Made by a program: the position numbers and the translations under genes
Shown: positions 6,853 to 18,100 of the stretch, piece by piece
Numbering within the stretch: the first letter of the stretch is position 1
Layout of the letters: every line of letters begins with the position of its first letter
Source: RUG13615 sp040307715
GTDB lineage: Bacteria; Bacillota; Clostridia; Peptostreptococcales; Anaerovoracaceae
Length of the DNA stretch: 20,805 bases
Assembly (NCBI GenBank): GCA_040307715.1
Contig: JAWRJC010000057.1
Location: 1 to 20,805 of the forward strand
Direction: 5' to 3'
The notes under the pieces: generated by a model
What the model was told of the DNA's origin: nothing
What the model saw: only the letters and a program-made list of their open reading frames with translations
Database searches by the model: none

Positions 6853-7551
6853 ATGACTTTGCAGGAAGCAAAAGAATTCATTATCAAAGTGGTACAGGCA
6901 GAAGACCGTCTCGATATGGTCAACACCTTTGAGGGAAATGTCTCTATGCGGATCGGTGAGACATATCTGATCACCCCGTCGCAGGTCGATAAACAGCTCA
7001 TGACACCCGAGATGATCGTAGAGACGGACGGCGAGGGGAATATTCTCAATCCGGAAAACGGGATGAAGCCGTCTTCGGAACTGAAGATGCATCTGCAGGC
7101 ATACCGTGTGCGGCCGGACATCCATGCGGTCATTCACAACCACAGCGCCTATGCGACCGCCTTTGCGGTTGCGGGCAAACCGATCGCACCGAAGGGGTTT
7201 GCGGAAGCGATGGAGATCTTTGAAGAGATCCCGATCGTCCCGTACGGCACGCCCGGTACGCAGGCGATCGCCGACGGGTTTGCAGCAACGCTGCCGGATT
7301 TTAACGCCGTATTGCTTGAAAATCACGGCGTCCTTTGTGTAGGACCGCCTCTGGACCTCGCCTTCACGGAAGCCCGCGCGGTCGAAAAGATCGCCAAGAC
7401 CATGATTATGGCAGAACTTCTGGGCGGTGAAAAGCCGATTGCAGAAGACCAGCGGCCGGCGCTCACCGCCATTGCGAAGAACATAAAGAAGATGATCGTT
7501 GCGGGCGGTCTGGCGATCAATGAACAGGAAAAAGCAGAAGCGGGCAAGTAA
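6853..7551 (+). CDS. Class II (FucA/AraD-type) aldolase
   Basis: This is a 232-residue zinc-dependent aldolase or epimerase of the class II aldolase/adducin family. All key positions of L-fuculose-1-phosphate aldolase (E73, H92, H94, H155) are present with a constant offset of three: E76 in SSELKMH, H95 and H97 in IHNHSAY, and H158 in ENHGVL. Phosphate-binding motifs GNVS (28-31) and ITPS (40-43) are also present. GAGGAGG precedes the ATG. The expected reaction is retro-aldol cleavage of a ketose 1-phosphate to dihydroxyacetone phosphate and an aldehyde, here fed by the upstream kinase. The retained E76 favours aldolase over AraD-type epimerase, which has a different acid/base arrangement. 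The aldehyde product, and so the sugar, is unknown. Confidence 0.92.
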   Translation: MTLQEAKEFIIKVVQAEDRLDMVNTFEGNVSMRIGETYLITPSQVDKQLMTPEMIVETDGEGNILNPENGMKPSSELKMHLQAYRVRPDIHAVIHNHSAYATAFAVAGKPIAPKGFAEAMEIFEEIPIVPYGTPGTQAIADGFAATLPDFNAVLLENHGVLCVGPPLDLAFTEARAVEKIAKTMIMAELLGGEKPIAEDQRPALTAIAKNIKKMIVAGGLAINEQEKAEAGK

Positions 7552-7575
7552 GCGATTCTCCGGAAAGGACAGAAG

Positions 7576-8208
7576 ATGGCAAGATATGACACAATTATTT
7601 TCTGCGATTTCGACGGAACGATCACAACGGAGGAGACTTTTGTCGGCACACTGATGCGGCTGTGTGAGGAGAAAGACCTCTACGAATGGTTCGGCAAGTT
7701 CCAGCGCGGAGAGATCACACTCCGCAAATGCACGGAAACGCTTTTCTCACTGGCGCCGAGCAGCAACTGGCCGAAGGTGGAAGAATATGCGAAGACCGTC
7801 AAGATCCGCCCCGGCTTTTCAGAATTCCTTGACAAGGCTAAAGAGCTGGGCATCCCGGTCGTCGTGATCTCTGGCGGTGTGCGCAGCATGCAGGAGGGGA
7901 TCCTTGCGCCGTACATGGACCGGATCGATGCGTTCTACTCGTGCGATCTTGACATCAGCGGCGAGTATACTGTCTTCACCAGCAAATATGCGGACGAAAC
8001 GCACAACATGGACAAGGTGAAGATCATGGACATGTATGACTACGGCAAAGCCATTGCAGTCGGGGATATGGCGTCCACTGACCTGGCGATGGCGCGGAAC
8101 AGCGATCTGATCTTCGCCCGTGACGAACTGGCGGCGTTCCTTGAAGAGGAGGGGACGGAATTCTATAAGTGGGAGACATTCTTCGATATCATTCCGCATC
8201 TATCCTGA
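7576..8208 (+). CDS. HAD-family phosphatase, MtnX/SerB-like
   Basis: This 210-residue haloacid dehalogenase-type phosphatase has all four catalytic motifs: I, FCDFDGTIT with nucleophile D11 and acid/base D13; II, VVISGG with S99; III, lysines near 147-149 (DKVKIMD); IV, AVGDMASTD with D164 and D169 for Mg2+. The cap after motif I and the length resemble MtnX (2-hydroxy-3-keto-5-methylthiopentenyl-1-phosphate phosphatase) and phosphoserine phosphatase. The gene begins 24 bases after the aldolase stop with AAAGGACAG upstream, so it is almost certainly co-transcribed. No other methionine salvage gene is nearby, so its substrate is more likely a phosphorylated intermediate or by-product of this sugar pathway. 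That is inference from context. Confidence 0.88.
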   Translation: MARYDTIIFCDFDGTITTEETFVGTLMRLCEEKDLYEWFGKFQRGEITLRKCTETLFSLAPSSNWPKVEEYAKTVKIRPGFSEFLDKAKELGIPVVVISGGVRSMQEGILAPYMDRIDAFYSCDLDISGEYTVFTSKYADETHNMDKVKIMDMYDYGKAIAVGDMASTDLAMARNSDLIFARDELAAFLEEEGTEFYKWETFFDIIPHLS

Positions 8209-8230
8209 TCATCAACTTGAAAACTAATAA

Positions 8231-8266
8231 AAAGACCGGCATGCAGATCTGCGCATGCCGGTCTTT
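8231..8266. terminator. Bidirectional intrinsic terminator between convergent genes
   Basis: The 14-base arms AAAGACCGGCATGC (8231-8244) and GCATGCCGGTCTTT (8253-8266) pair perfectly around an 8-base loop. A T-rich stretch follows on both strands. It lies between the phosphatase stop at 8208 and the stop of the oppositely oriented regulator at 8283, and would end both transcripts. Confidence 0.9.
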
Positions 8267-8282
8267 ATTTTGCCTGAGAAAC

Positions 8283-8885
8283 CTATTTTGCCCGGATCGG
8301 GTCGATGATCTGATGGAATCCGCGGTCTATAAGGTCTTCCTGGGCGAAGATGAAAATCTCCTGTCTGAGTCCGCAAATCAGGAACCCGATGGCTTCCGCA
8401 TCTGTATCCTCCCTGAATTCGCCGCGTGCAACGCCGAGCTTGACAAGATCGATGAAAAGCTGCTCGATCTCGCCGAAGAAGGTGTCGTCATGGTCTTTCA
8501 TGGCGATTTCCAGGATCCTGACGCTGATCTTTCTGTTTTTGAGGGAATCCTCAAGCCATTCCTGAAAGGTGCCGAACAGGATCTTTTCGATGCTGTCCTC
8601 AGGAGAGAAACGCAGGTTGACGACTTCCGCCAGGTCTTCGTATTCCCCGTGGGCGATCGCCCGGAGCAGATCGTCCTTGGTAGGGAAGTAGTTGAAGAAG
8701 GTGGCATAGGAAATATCAGCCGCTTCGGCGATCTCGCTGACAGAGGTCTCGTCGTAGCCCTTCTCTTCAAAGAGCGGCTGTGCGGCGCGGATGATGGTGA
8801 ATTTCTGATTTCTTTTTTTGCGTTCCCGGCGGGAAAGGACCGCAGGGTCCTCAGCCGGGATATCGATGATGGGTTGATGTCTCAT
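8283..8885 (-). CDS. TetR/AcrR-family transcriptional regulator
   Basis: This 200-residue protein has a TetR-type N-terminal DNA-binding domain (about residues 24-75): IIRAAQPLFEEKGYDETSV, then SEIAEAADISYATFFNYF and PTKDDLL, the classic helix-turn-helix pattern. The C-terminal 120 residues form the variable ligand-binding domain; its ligand cannot be read from sequence. I chose the ATG at 8885-8883, which has GAGG six bases upstream, over an in-frame TTG four codons earlier that has no ribosome binding site. It is convergent with the sugar arm, divided from it by a terminator, and divergent from the giant surface protein gene. Its targets are most likely itself and perhaps the surface protein gene. 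Confidence 0.92.
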   Translation of the reverse strand: MRHQPIIDIPAEDPAVLSRRERKKRNQKFTIIRAAQPLFEEKGYDETSVSEIAEAADISYATFFNYFPTKDDLLRAIAHGEYEDLAEVVNLRFSPEDSIEKILFGTFQEWLEDSLKNRKISVRILEIAMKDHDDTFFGEIEQLFIDLVKLGVARGEFREDTDAEAIGFLICGLRQEIFIFAQEDLIDRGFHQIIDPIRAK

Positions 8886-8896
8886 AGAATGCCTCA

Positions 8897-8919
8897 AATA
8901 TTACTAATTCAATATTACT
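8897..8919. promoter_or_regulatory. Direct repeat over the regulator promoter, candidate TetR operator
   Basis: AATATTACT occurs twice, at 8897-8905 and 8911-8919, a 14-base period. The core AATATT is itself a palindrome. One copy covers the -10 hexamer and the other the predicted start site of the regulator gene, where a repressor would block transcription. Autoregulation is typical of TetR proteins; binding here is inferred. Confidence 0.35.
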
Positions 8920-8940
8920 GAAAAGAGCGAAAGTCGTCAA
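8912..8940 (-). promoter_or_regulatory. Promoter of the TetR-family regulator
   Basis: On the minus strand TTGACG (8940-8935) and TAATAT (8917-8912) are separated by exactly 17 bases, close to the sigma-A consensus. The start site would be near 8905, giving a leader of about 20 nt that carries the GAGG ribosome binding site. Confidence 0.65.
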
Positions 8941-9008
8941 GGAAAGCACTGCAGTACCGTGGTTCCGGTCAGATGAACAATTATTGGGTGTGCGCAAACA
9001 GACATTGG

Positions 9009-9046
9009 TTGTAAATAATTGTAAATAGTTTCTGGAAATGTATACT
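9009..9046 (+). promoter_or_regulatory. Candidate promoter of the giant surface protein gene
   Basis: TTGTAA (9019-9024) and TATACT (9041-9046) are separated by 16 bases. The -35 region is part of a tandem direct repeat TTGTAAATA at 9009-9017 and 9019-9027 (period 10, one helical turn), which could bind an activator or repressor. The leader would be about 80 nt, ending in AAGGAG (9122-9127), six bases before the ATG at 9134. The surrounding 8941-9133 is AT-rich and holds no gene. Confidence 0.45.
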
Positions 9047-9133
9047 CAAGTCAAAGGTATAGATAATTAGGCGTGGTATACGCTTGTTTTACATAAAACC
9101 AAATTTGTTCAACTAAATATTAAGGAGCAAGCC

Positions 9134-12100
9134 ATGAAACGCAAGAAGGTTACGGCAATCGCATTGGTCGTGGTAATGGTATTCCAGTTCTGTTTGTTTT
9201 CCTCACAGGGGGCGTGGGCCGACCAGAATAGTCCGGCCGGTGATACAGTGACAGAGGAAACAAGTCCCGGCGATCAGGCAGAGGACATAGGGACTGGTGA
9301 GGGGACGGAAGAGACCGCCCCTGATGTTGTCGTGCCTTCATCCGAAACAGAGGACAGTGAGCCTGCTGACGATGGTACGGCGGATGATACGGGCATCTCT
9401 GACGAGCCGGATAACAGTGGACAAAGCGGTGCCGAACCGCCGGCATCCGATGAAAAAACCGCACCCGAACCGGCGGCAGCACAAACAGATGACGAAGCTG
9501 CAAAGAAAGACGATGCACCGGGAGATGGGGCAGACTGCGCTGTTAACGGGAAGGTAAAAGCCGTTCAGGTGCAGGGGAAGGCTGCAGGCAGCAAAGCGGC
9601 GGCAAAAGAGGCCTTAAAAGCCGATACGGACCTCTCTGACAAAGAGATCAACGATGCTGTTGACGACCTTTTTGCAGCGCCGCAGGCCGGCACGCTCAAA
9701 GCGGAGAACGTGCCGCGTCAGGGAGACGGCAGCAATATCGAGAGCATCGAAGCAAAGTGGGTGACGGAAGATACTGTCGACAATACACCGGAGAATGCCG
9801 AAGAGGATGAGAAGAAGGCAGCGGATGCGCTTCTTTACGTGCGACCGTCCGGTGATGAGAACCAGACCGTTGTACTGAAGATCAATTATGCGCTTTCCGG
9901 AGAACACAACTATGCGCCGGGCGATGTCACGATCACGATCCCGGCATACATATTCAAGACGCGCGACGGTAAGAAGACCGGCGTGCTGACGATACCTTAT
10001 CCGGAAGATCCTTCGTCTGCAAAGGAATTCAACTGGAAACAGATCGGAGATACGTACGTCCTTACCAATACACGCAATATGAGTGCTGCGACGAAGGGCT
10101 TTATCGAGATCTCGATCGAAGGGATCAGGCCCAGCGATATGGTGGACATGGGTGTTTCCGATGAATTCGACGCCTATATCGAAGTTGTGACGCATAAAGG
10201 CAACACCATCGCGGCGAGATCGAACGCGCTGAAGGCGCAGTTCGATACGCAGGCGGAAATCAAAGACGTATCAAAACGGGCAACAGGATCCGTACAGACT
10301 GTACCGGCGGATCAGATCCCCGCTTCGCAGCGCATCGAAGGGGAGAAAGAGTATGTTAAAGTCAACTGGTACGTATGGGGAAATATCCAGTCCAATACGA
10401 AATACACACTGGACCAGAAGGATACTTTGCCGGTCGACAAAGTCGTTGCAACAGTGACAAAGGACGGCAAAACCATCGAGCTGACGGAAAAGGACATGCA
10501 GGGCTTTATCATCGGCGCGGCCGGCGGGGACGGAACAGAGCTGGTGAAAGCGGGCACTGTGAGCACAGCCGATGGCACGACGCCCTATTATTCTTATGCG
10601 ACTGCCTATCCGGCGAGTCTGTTTGAGGCAGACGTGGAGTATACGTTCCACAACAGTATCGAATGCAAAGTGACGGAGTTCGATCCTAAAGCCACTGTGA
10701 CCAATCCGAATGTCAATTCCGGAGAAGACGGGCAGAAGGTTACAGTGAAAACGGCTGAGGCAACGACTGTCTGGTCCTATCAGGAGCCGGAGTGGAATAA
10801 TCCGGAGGGCCATTTCATGGTCGTCAAGAACGGCAACGATGATACTGCCGGGAACAACCGGACACATAAAGCCAGCTGGGGCGCTCGTCCGGATCTTCAT
10901 CTCTGGAGTCTTGGCGAGCGTGCGGATGGATGGTACGGGCTCTATCCATCCGGTATCAACAATCTGCAAAAGGCATATGAGAAAGACAGGAAGGATGGGA
11001 GCATCCGTCTTTCCTATACCATCGACAGTGTCGGATATGTCATGCCGTGGATGTTCAACGGCGATGCGGCTGACTGGGAAGAGGGCAATGTCCCTGCCCG
11101 GCTGAGCAGAAACTATACGAACCCTGTTACCATGATCACCGCGGATACCGGTGTCAGTTTCGGACGCGGAGGCGATCCGCTGACGCTCGGTACGGATTAT
11201 ACATTCCGTTCCATAGAGTTTGCGGGCAATCCATACGTATATACAGGTATTCCCCGTAATATCAACGCAGACGGCAGTTTTACAGCAATGAACGCCGGGG
11301 ACGGTACGTTTGAATACAGCAAAGATAATGATACCGCGAACTGGCCGGATATCACACTGCAGATCCAGCTGGATGACGAATGGGTAGATTGGGCTTCTGC
11401 CAGCTGGAAGAGCGGCAGCCTGACTGTGACTCCGTTGGATGAAGATGCGGCAGTCAGCGGAACCGTTGTCGGCGTGCCCGCAGAAACGCAGAATTTCCGC
11501 ACTGTCGTGACCCTGCAGAATACACCGGATGATGTGACGGACAATAAGGCGATCCAGGCAGGGATCGATTATGATGTCAGAGTTGTGATCGACCTTAAGA
11601 GTTCCGACAGGGTCATGGAGATCGTCAACAAAGCGTTCGGTACGGAAGACGCACCGGTCATGACACCGTCTCTTTCCGTCTGGAACAACACCAATATGAA
11701 GGCCTATGTGCTGGAAGCGGAAGATGTGACGGAGGACAGCGCTGCGATCGTCGATATCGACAAAGACGGCTACGATGTGATCCGCGGGTACACAGCGGAC
11801 ACGATGGTCTATCCGACCAAGTCGTCCAGTCACAGCAGCGCGGATGTAGACTATGAAAAGGGCATTTCCACGATCCACTACAGCGCCAAGGTGGAAGTGA
11901 GAAGCGTCATCAATGATAAGAAGACATATGAGCAGGCGATCCGGGATAAGGTCATCCTGCCCGAAGAACACGCCGTATGGAGAGATCTTCTGCCGCAGGG
12001 TGTCGCACCTGTGATGTCCACGGTCAGAGGCAGGTCCGGCGATTCCGTGACGAATGCCTATACGATCGAAAACTATAAAGAGAGCGGACGCACGCTGCTC

Positions 12101-15100
12101 GTCGTCGAGATGGATCTGACACCTGTTGCGGAACGCTACTGGTCCGGAGAACTCTATTATTATGAGGATGCGCCGACGATCTCGTTCGACGCGGTATACA
12201 ACAACGAATATGCCAAAGACTACGGCGACTATCTGCACAATGTCATTTCCTATGAGAGCGCGAACGATCAGTTCGGTACGGTAGATGAGTACACGGGCGA
12301 ACCGGATGATCCCGGGAAAGAGGATCACAACAACATCTCCACCGAGCGGGCTTTTGCGGACGATAAAGAACTGGCAGCAATGACCGGACTTGATCCGGAC
12401 AGAGAACCGCAGGAAGCGGGCGGTGAGATCAATAGTTTTGTCTATGCGGGGACATATACACAACTCAATGTCCTGTCTGCCGGCCGTGCATCTCTATGGA
12501 AAGAAGTCATGGTCAACAATGACGGTTGGTGGTCCGAAGGCACATACTACGGTAACAAAGCGGCAAATGAACGGCTTGTCTACGAGGGCGGGCAGTATGC
12601 GTACCGGCTGCGTATGCAGGCAGCGGATGAGACGATCTGCAAAGATATGATCATCTACGACTCCCTCGAAAACTTCCGGGCGGTTGCCGGATCGAATGAC
12701 GATATCGATGACGGTGCGCCGACATGGCAGGGCACGTTGGTCAGCGTCGACACCGGGCAGCTCACTGCAAAGGGCTGTGCGCCGGTGGTTTATTACAGTA
12801 CCATTGAGGATCTGCAGCTGTCTGATGAAAACGACCCGCAGAAGGGCAACGCCGTCAACATGGATCTGACAAATGCGGAGATCTGGACCAAAGCGTCCGA
12901 GTACAACGGTGATCTGCGTGCTGTCAAAGCGATCGCGATCGACTGCTCGAAGAAAACGGACGGCAGCGATTTCAGCCTGGAACCCGAAGAGTCTGTCATG
13001 GCCATCGTCAACATGCAGGCGCCTTCCGGAACCGATGCGCGGACGTATATCTCGCAGTCCGGCGTGTGGGGCGACAGTGCGCAGGCATACAACAACGCGT
13101 ATCTTACCTGTACGACGATCGATACCAAAACGATGCAGGAAGATGCGGACAACTTTGTCCGCAAGGATTATACAAAGGTCGGCCTGAAGGAATACGGCAT
13201 CGATGTCACGAAAACCTGGCGGGATGATGATGACCGCGACGGCATCCGGCCTGAGCAGGTCATATTCGATCTCTACGCGAACGGCAAACTCGTCTCCGGC
13301 GAAAACTGTGAAGTTGAATGGATGAAAGAACTGGGGATCCAGCCACTGGTCCTGCCGATCGAAGAACTGGATGAGGAAGGCGTTCCGACCGGGAAAGTCA
13401 GCTGGGAAGGACATTTTGCCAACATTCCGTACACGGATCCTGCCGGCAACAAAATCAACTACTCTGTCAGAGAACGGCCTGTGGAAGGCTATACAGCAAG
13501 CAGTCAGATCAAAGACAGCGGGTATGCGTTCTTTAATACCCATGAACCGGAACGGACCGATGTGCACGGAGAAAAGACCTGGAGCGGAGACACAGAAGAG
13601 GTGCGTCCCGAAAAGATCGTTGTACAGCTCTTTGCGAATGGCCGGTTTGTCCGGCAGCAGACGGTAAAACCGGACGAAAGAGGCACCTGGTCGTATGTAT
13701 TTGAAGATGTTTATAAGAATGAAAAAGGCGAACCAATCGAATACTCGGTCGTAGAACAGCCGGTCTTTGGGAGCGGCTCGATCGATTCATATCAGCCGGA
13801 ATACGGCGAGTATGACGAACAGACCGGCGATCTTTCTATCATCAACGTCTACCATCCGTATGGTGATCTGAAAGTCAGCAAGCAGATCAGCGGAACGACG
13901 GAAGTATCCGCAAAGCAGAGATTCGACTTTACCTTCGAATTCACGCGGGGAGAAGGGGATGAGACAGCACCGGTCCTCGGTGAGTTTGAGTACAAAATCC
14001 TGGATAGCGAAGGGAATGCTGTGGAACCAGCCGAAGGAGAAACGCGCAGGCTCAGCAACGGCGATACCGTCAGCATCACGGGAGGTCAGAGCATTGTCGT
14101 CGCGGAACTGCCGGAATACGTCCATTACAGTGTCACAGAGGCGGAAACTGAAGGCTTTACCGAGGTTGGCGGCGGCGGCAGTACAGGTACGATCAAACCA
14201 AACACGGTCAACAATGTCAGTTTCCATAACGAATATGAAGCAAAAGGACAGATCAATCTCGAGGCAACCAAGATCCTGAAAAACCAGCAGCTCAAGCGGT
14301 ATCAGTTCCGCTATGAACTGTACGAAGTGACAGAGAACGAGGACGGAACGACCAGCGAACGGCTCATCCGCACTGCAGCGAATGCGCGGCCGGACAGCGA
14401 AACAGGCACCGTATACCGGGAAGACGGGACGGTCGATTACTCCGAAGCGGTCGCCACATTCGGTGCGATCCGCTACACGCAGGAGGATCATGGCAAAACG
14501 TTCCGCTACAAGATCGTGGAGGTCAACACCAATAAACCGGGATACACCTATGACGACGCTGTCTGGTATGTCGATGTCGCTGTCACGGACAACGGGGACG
14601 GAACACTGTCGATCGTGCCGACCTATTATAAAGACAGCGAAGGCAGCAGTGAAAACAGCGAAGAACCGGAAGGGTCATCTGAAGCAGTCTTTACCAATGA
14701 GTACAAAGCGAACGGAGAAATCGTCCTGCGTGCATGGAAAGACCTGCAGGGCCGCTCTCTGACAGATGGAGAGTTCACGTTCGAACTGCTCGATGAGAAG
14801 GGGAAGGTCATACAGACCAAAAGCAATACTGCGGACGGCAGTATCGTGTTTGATGCGATTTCATATAACGAAACAGACATCGGGAAGACCTATCACTACG
14901 CCGTGCGCGAAGTGCCGGGCAGTGATGCGGCAGTAAACTATGATGACACGGTCTTTGGTTACACCGTTGAGGTACTTGATAATGAGGACGGCACGTTAAG
15001 CACCAATCAGGGATTTGCTTCACCGATCCTGAGCGAACAGGACTGCGACACCTGCGGCGGTAATCGCTATACGGTTGATGATAGTCGGCCATATGTCGTG

Positions 15101-18100
15101 TTTGGTCCTCTTAGTCTTGGGAATTCTGAGGGGCGTTATTTTGTCAACACTTCTTATGCAAGTATGGCTGGACCTGAGCTTCACTATTATATTTGTTCAA
15201 CCAGAAACACTGACATGTCAACTGCAATCGTTTCCGGAACGCTTTATTGGAGCAGTGGCAGCGGTAACACCAAAGAAATCCTAGAGGTCTTAAATGTGAC
15301 AGCTGACATACTGTCCCGGTCCGATTCTTTGGGAGACATTGACGTAGTAATGGGGTATCGCAATCCTATCTTGAGCGATGACGCGGATATTGTTCAGGAG
15401 TCCAATGTCCGTACCGTGTTGTCAAACGGTGGGTTCTACGATCTGATTGAAACCAATAATAGTTGGGGAACAGAATACTATCTTGCCAAATACCCTGCTT
15501 GCGGGGCATGCAAAGGGACGGGTAAAACGTTAGATATAACCGGCTGGAATACAGAGGAAGGTGAACTGCCGGTATTTGTAAACACGCTCAAGCCGGGTTC
15601 GCTTGCCGTGTCTAAATTTGTGACCGATGCTGAGAATGCAGATCCAAATCAGGAATTTAAGTTTAAGGTCAAACTGATTGGGGAAGGCATTCCGGACGGT
15701 GAGATGGAGTATGAACTGTCTCAGACTGCAGACCCTGCGGATCCTGCCGGTGAGGGAGAAAACGGTGATGATCATTCAGGCAATGAGCCCGCAGACAATC
15801 CTTCTTCGGACGGTGCCGGCACGGGAGCTGATGAGGATCCGGTTGGTCATTTTTCGCCGGATGACATTTTCAATGGAACGTTTGGCCGGTACGGAAAGAG
15901 CTGTGATTATGCCTGCAGTAAAGATGGTGTTCTGACCATCTGGCCAACGGATGGTGAGGAAGGATACTTGTCCCATGAGGACGGCGGCTTCTTTAGCAGA
16001 AGCATAAACGGGGACCCCTATAAGTATAGAGATAGTGTGAAAAAGGTGGTGGTAAAACCCGGTGTTAAAGCTGAGGGCAAAGCAGCTGAGAATCTGTTCA
16101 GTGGGCTGAGGTATTGTACAGAAATAGATCTCACCGGACTCGACACTCGTGGTGCAACCAGCATGAACGGGATGTTTTGGATGGCTAATGGAGGTAATGT
16201 TCAGCCGCATCTTAAGAGTATTACGTTTGGTGAGAATTTTGATACATCGAGTGTCACCAGTATGAGAAATATGTTCGCATATGCGCCATTGACAAGTATT
16301 GATGTCAGCGGATTCGATACTTCGAATGTCACAAGCATGTCCAGCATGTTCATCGGGTGCTCTGAACTGACCAGTCTGGATCTGAGCAGTTTCGATACTT
16401 CAAAAGTGACGACCATGGACAATATGTTCTGTCAGTGCAAAAAACTTGAAATACTGGATATTTCGAATTTCGATACATCTCAGGCCAGTATGTCCGATTT
16501 CATTAAAGACTGGATGGGCGGAAAGACGCCAATCAAGCAGATCGTGCTGGGGGACGGATTCCAGTTCAAAGGTGACTGTGTGCTTCCAACGCCCTCCGGA
16601 TCCGTGTATACGGGAAAATGGGTCAATAAAGACGTTGATTATGGAGCGTTTACTCCTGAAGAACTCAAGACACAGTATAACACTGCCGCGATGCCCGGAA
16701 CGTGGGTATGGGAGAAAAAGCCTACCAAGTATACCGTTAAGTTCACAGCGGAAGAGTCTCTGGGCTCTATGCGCGACAGGACGTTTGAGGCTGCGGAAGA
16801 GGCGACCCTTCCAAAGAACGGTTTCTATAGATTTGGCTATCAATTTGATCATTGGGACGACGGCAGCGGGAATACGTATTTGGATGAGGGCACTATCACC
16901 GCCAATACGTACCAGATTGGTGACACCGTGACTTTGAACGCTGTATTTGAGCCAATCGACACAAAGGTCAATATCAAAGATGGTGAATTTGAACTCACTC
17001 TGCATGGCAATGAGAAAGCAACCTTTGATAATCTGCCTGCAGGCACCGCGTATCAGGTGTGGGAAGAAACACCCGACGGTTGGGTGCTGATCGAGCAGAG
17101 CAATATCTCCGGTATGATCGAGCCGCTTGAAACCGCGGAAGCGCAATTCACTAATAAGTATCAGCCAGGTATAGCGACCGCGCAGTTCTCCGGGATCAAG
17201 ACCCTGGACGGGCAACCTGCCGGGGCGGGAGCGTATTCGTTTACCTTGAGAGAAGAGAGGAACGATGGCGGTATGGTCACGATCCTTGGTGATGAGGGTG
17301 AAACAGAAACCGCATTTCCACTGACTGTCACCACACAGGAAGGGGGATTCATTCAGTTCCCGGTCATCGTATATGATGATCAGGACGTCGGTACACATGA
17401 GTATGTCATTGAAGAAGTAGACGCTGATAATGATGCGATCGACTATGATACTCATAAAGAGAAGGTTGTCGTCACGGTGAAGGACAATGGCGACGGGACC
17501 CTGTCGTCTGAGGTCACCTATGATGATGACGGGATCAGATTTGCCAACAGAACGCGCCCCGGAGAGCTTCGGATCACCAAGGCTGCGGAAGGAGCAACCG
17601 ATGCAAACAAAGATGATATATTCACATTTAAGGTGACGATCTTTAACGAAAAAGGTCTGCCGCTGACAGACGGAGAATCCGTTTACTGGTACACGACCGA
17701 TAAGAAAGGGAACCTTGTGTCGAATACAGCCGATGCAGAACCCGGCCGGGAACAAGAAGCCGCAGCCGATGAAACCCCGCTTTTCAAAAAGAGCGTTGCA
17801 GAGAACAACCTTGACGAACAGTTCAGATCGGCTGCAGACACTGCTGCGGAAGTGCCATTTGCTGTACCTGCAGCTGCCTTGCCGAACGTTGAAGGATATC
17901 CCGGGGATGACGCAGTTGTTTCTGTAAGCGGGACTTCCGGGACAGTCGATTGGGCGATTTACAGCGACGGGACGATGGTATTCCGTCCTTCAGACGGCAG
18001 TGAAGGTACCATGGACAGCTGGCAGCATCAGACAGATAGATACGGCAGACTGGTAGACACATCACCCTGGGCGAAATACAAGAGCCGGATCGTACGGATC

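Noticed and set aside
7576..8208. HAD phosphatase as evidence of methionine salvage
   Set aside because: No MtnA, MtnB, MtnW or MtnD-like gene is in the window, and the tight linkage is to a sugar kinase and aldolase, so only the fold resemblance to MtnX is kept.
8886..8897. In-frame TTG start for the TetR regulator
   Set aside because: There is no ribosome binding site before it; GAGG is well spaced for the ATG at 8885, and the TTG falls at the operator-like repeat.
10271..12463. Minus-strand open frame of 730 codons inside the giant gene, and similar ones at 12494-13567, 16400-17755 and 19526-20791
   Set aside because: All are antisense to a frame with coherent secreted-protein domains; their Ile/Arg/Cys/His-rich translations look like shadows, with no start signals.
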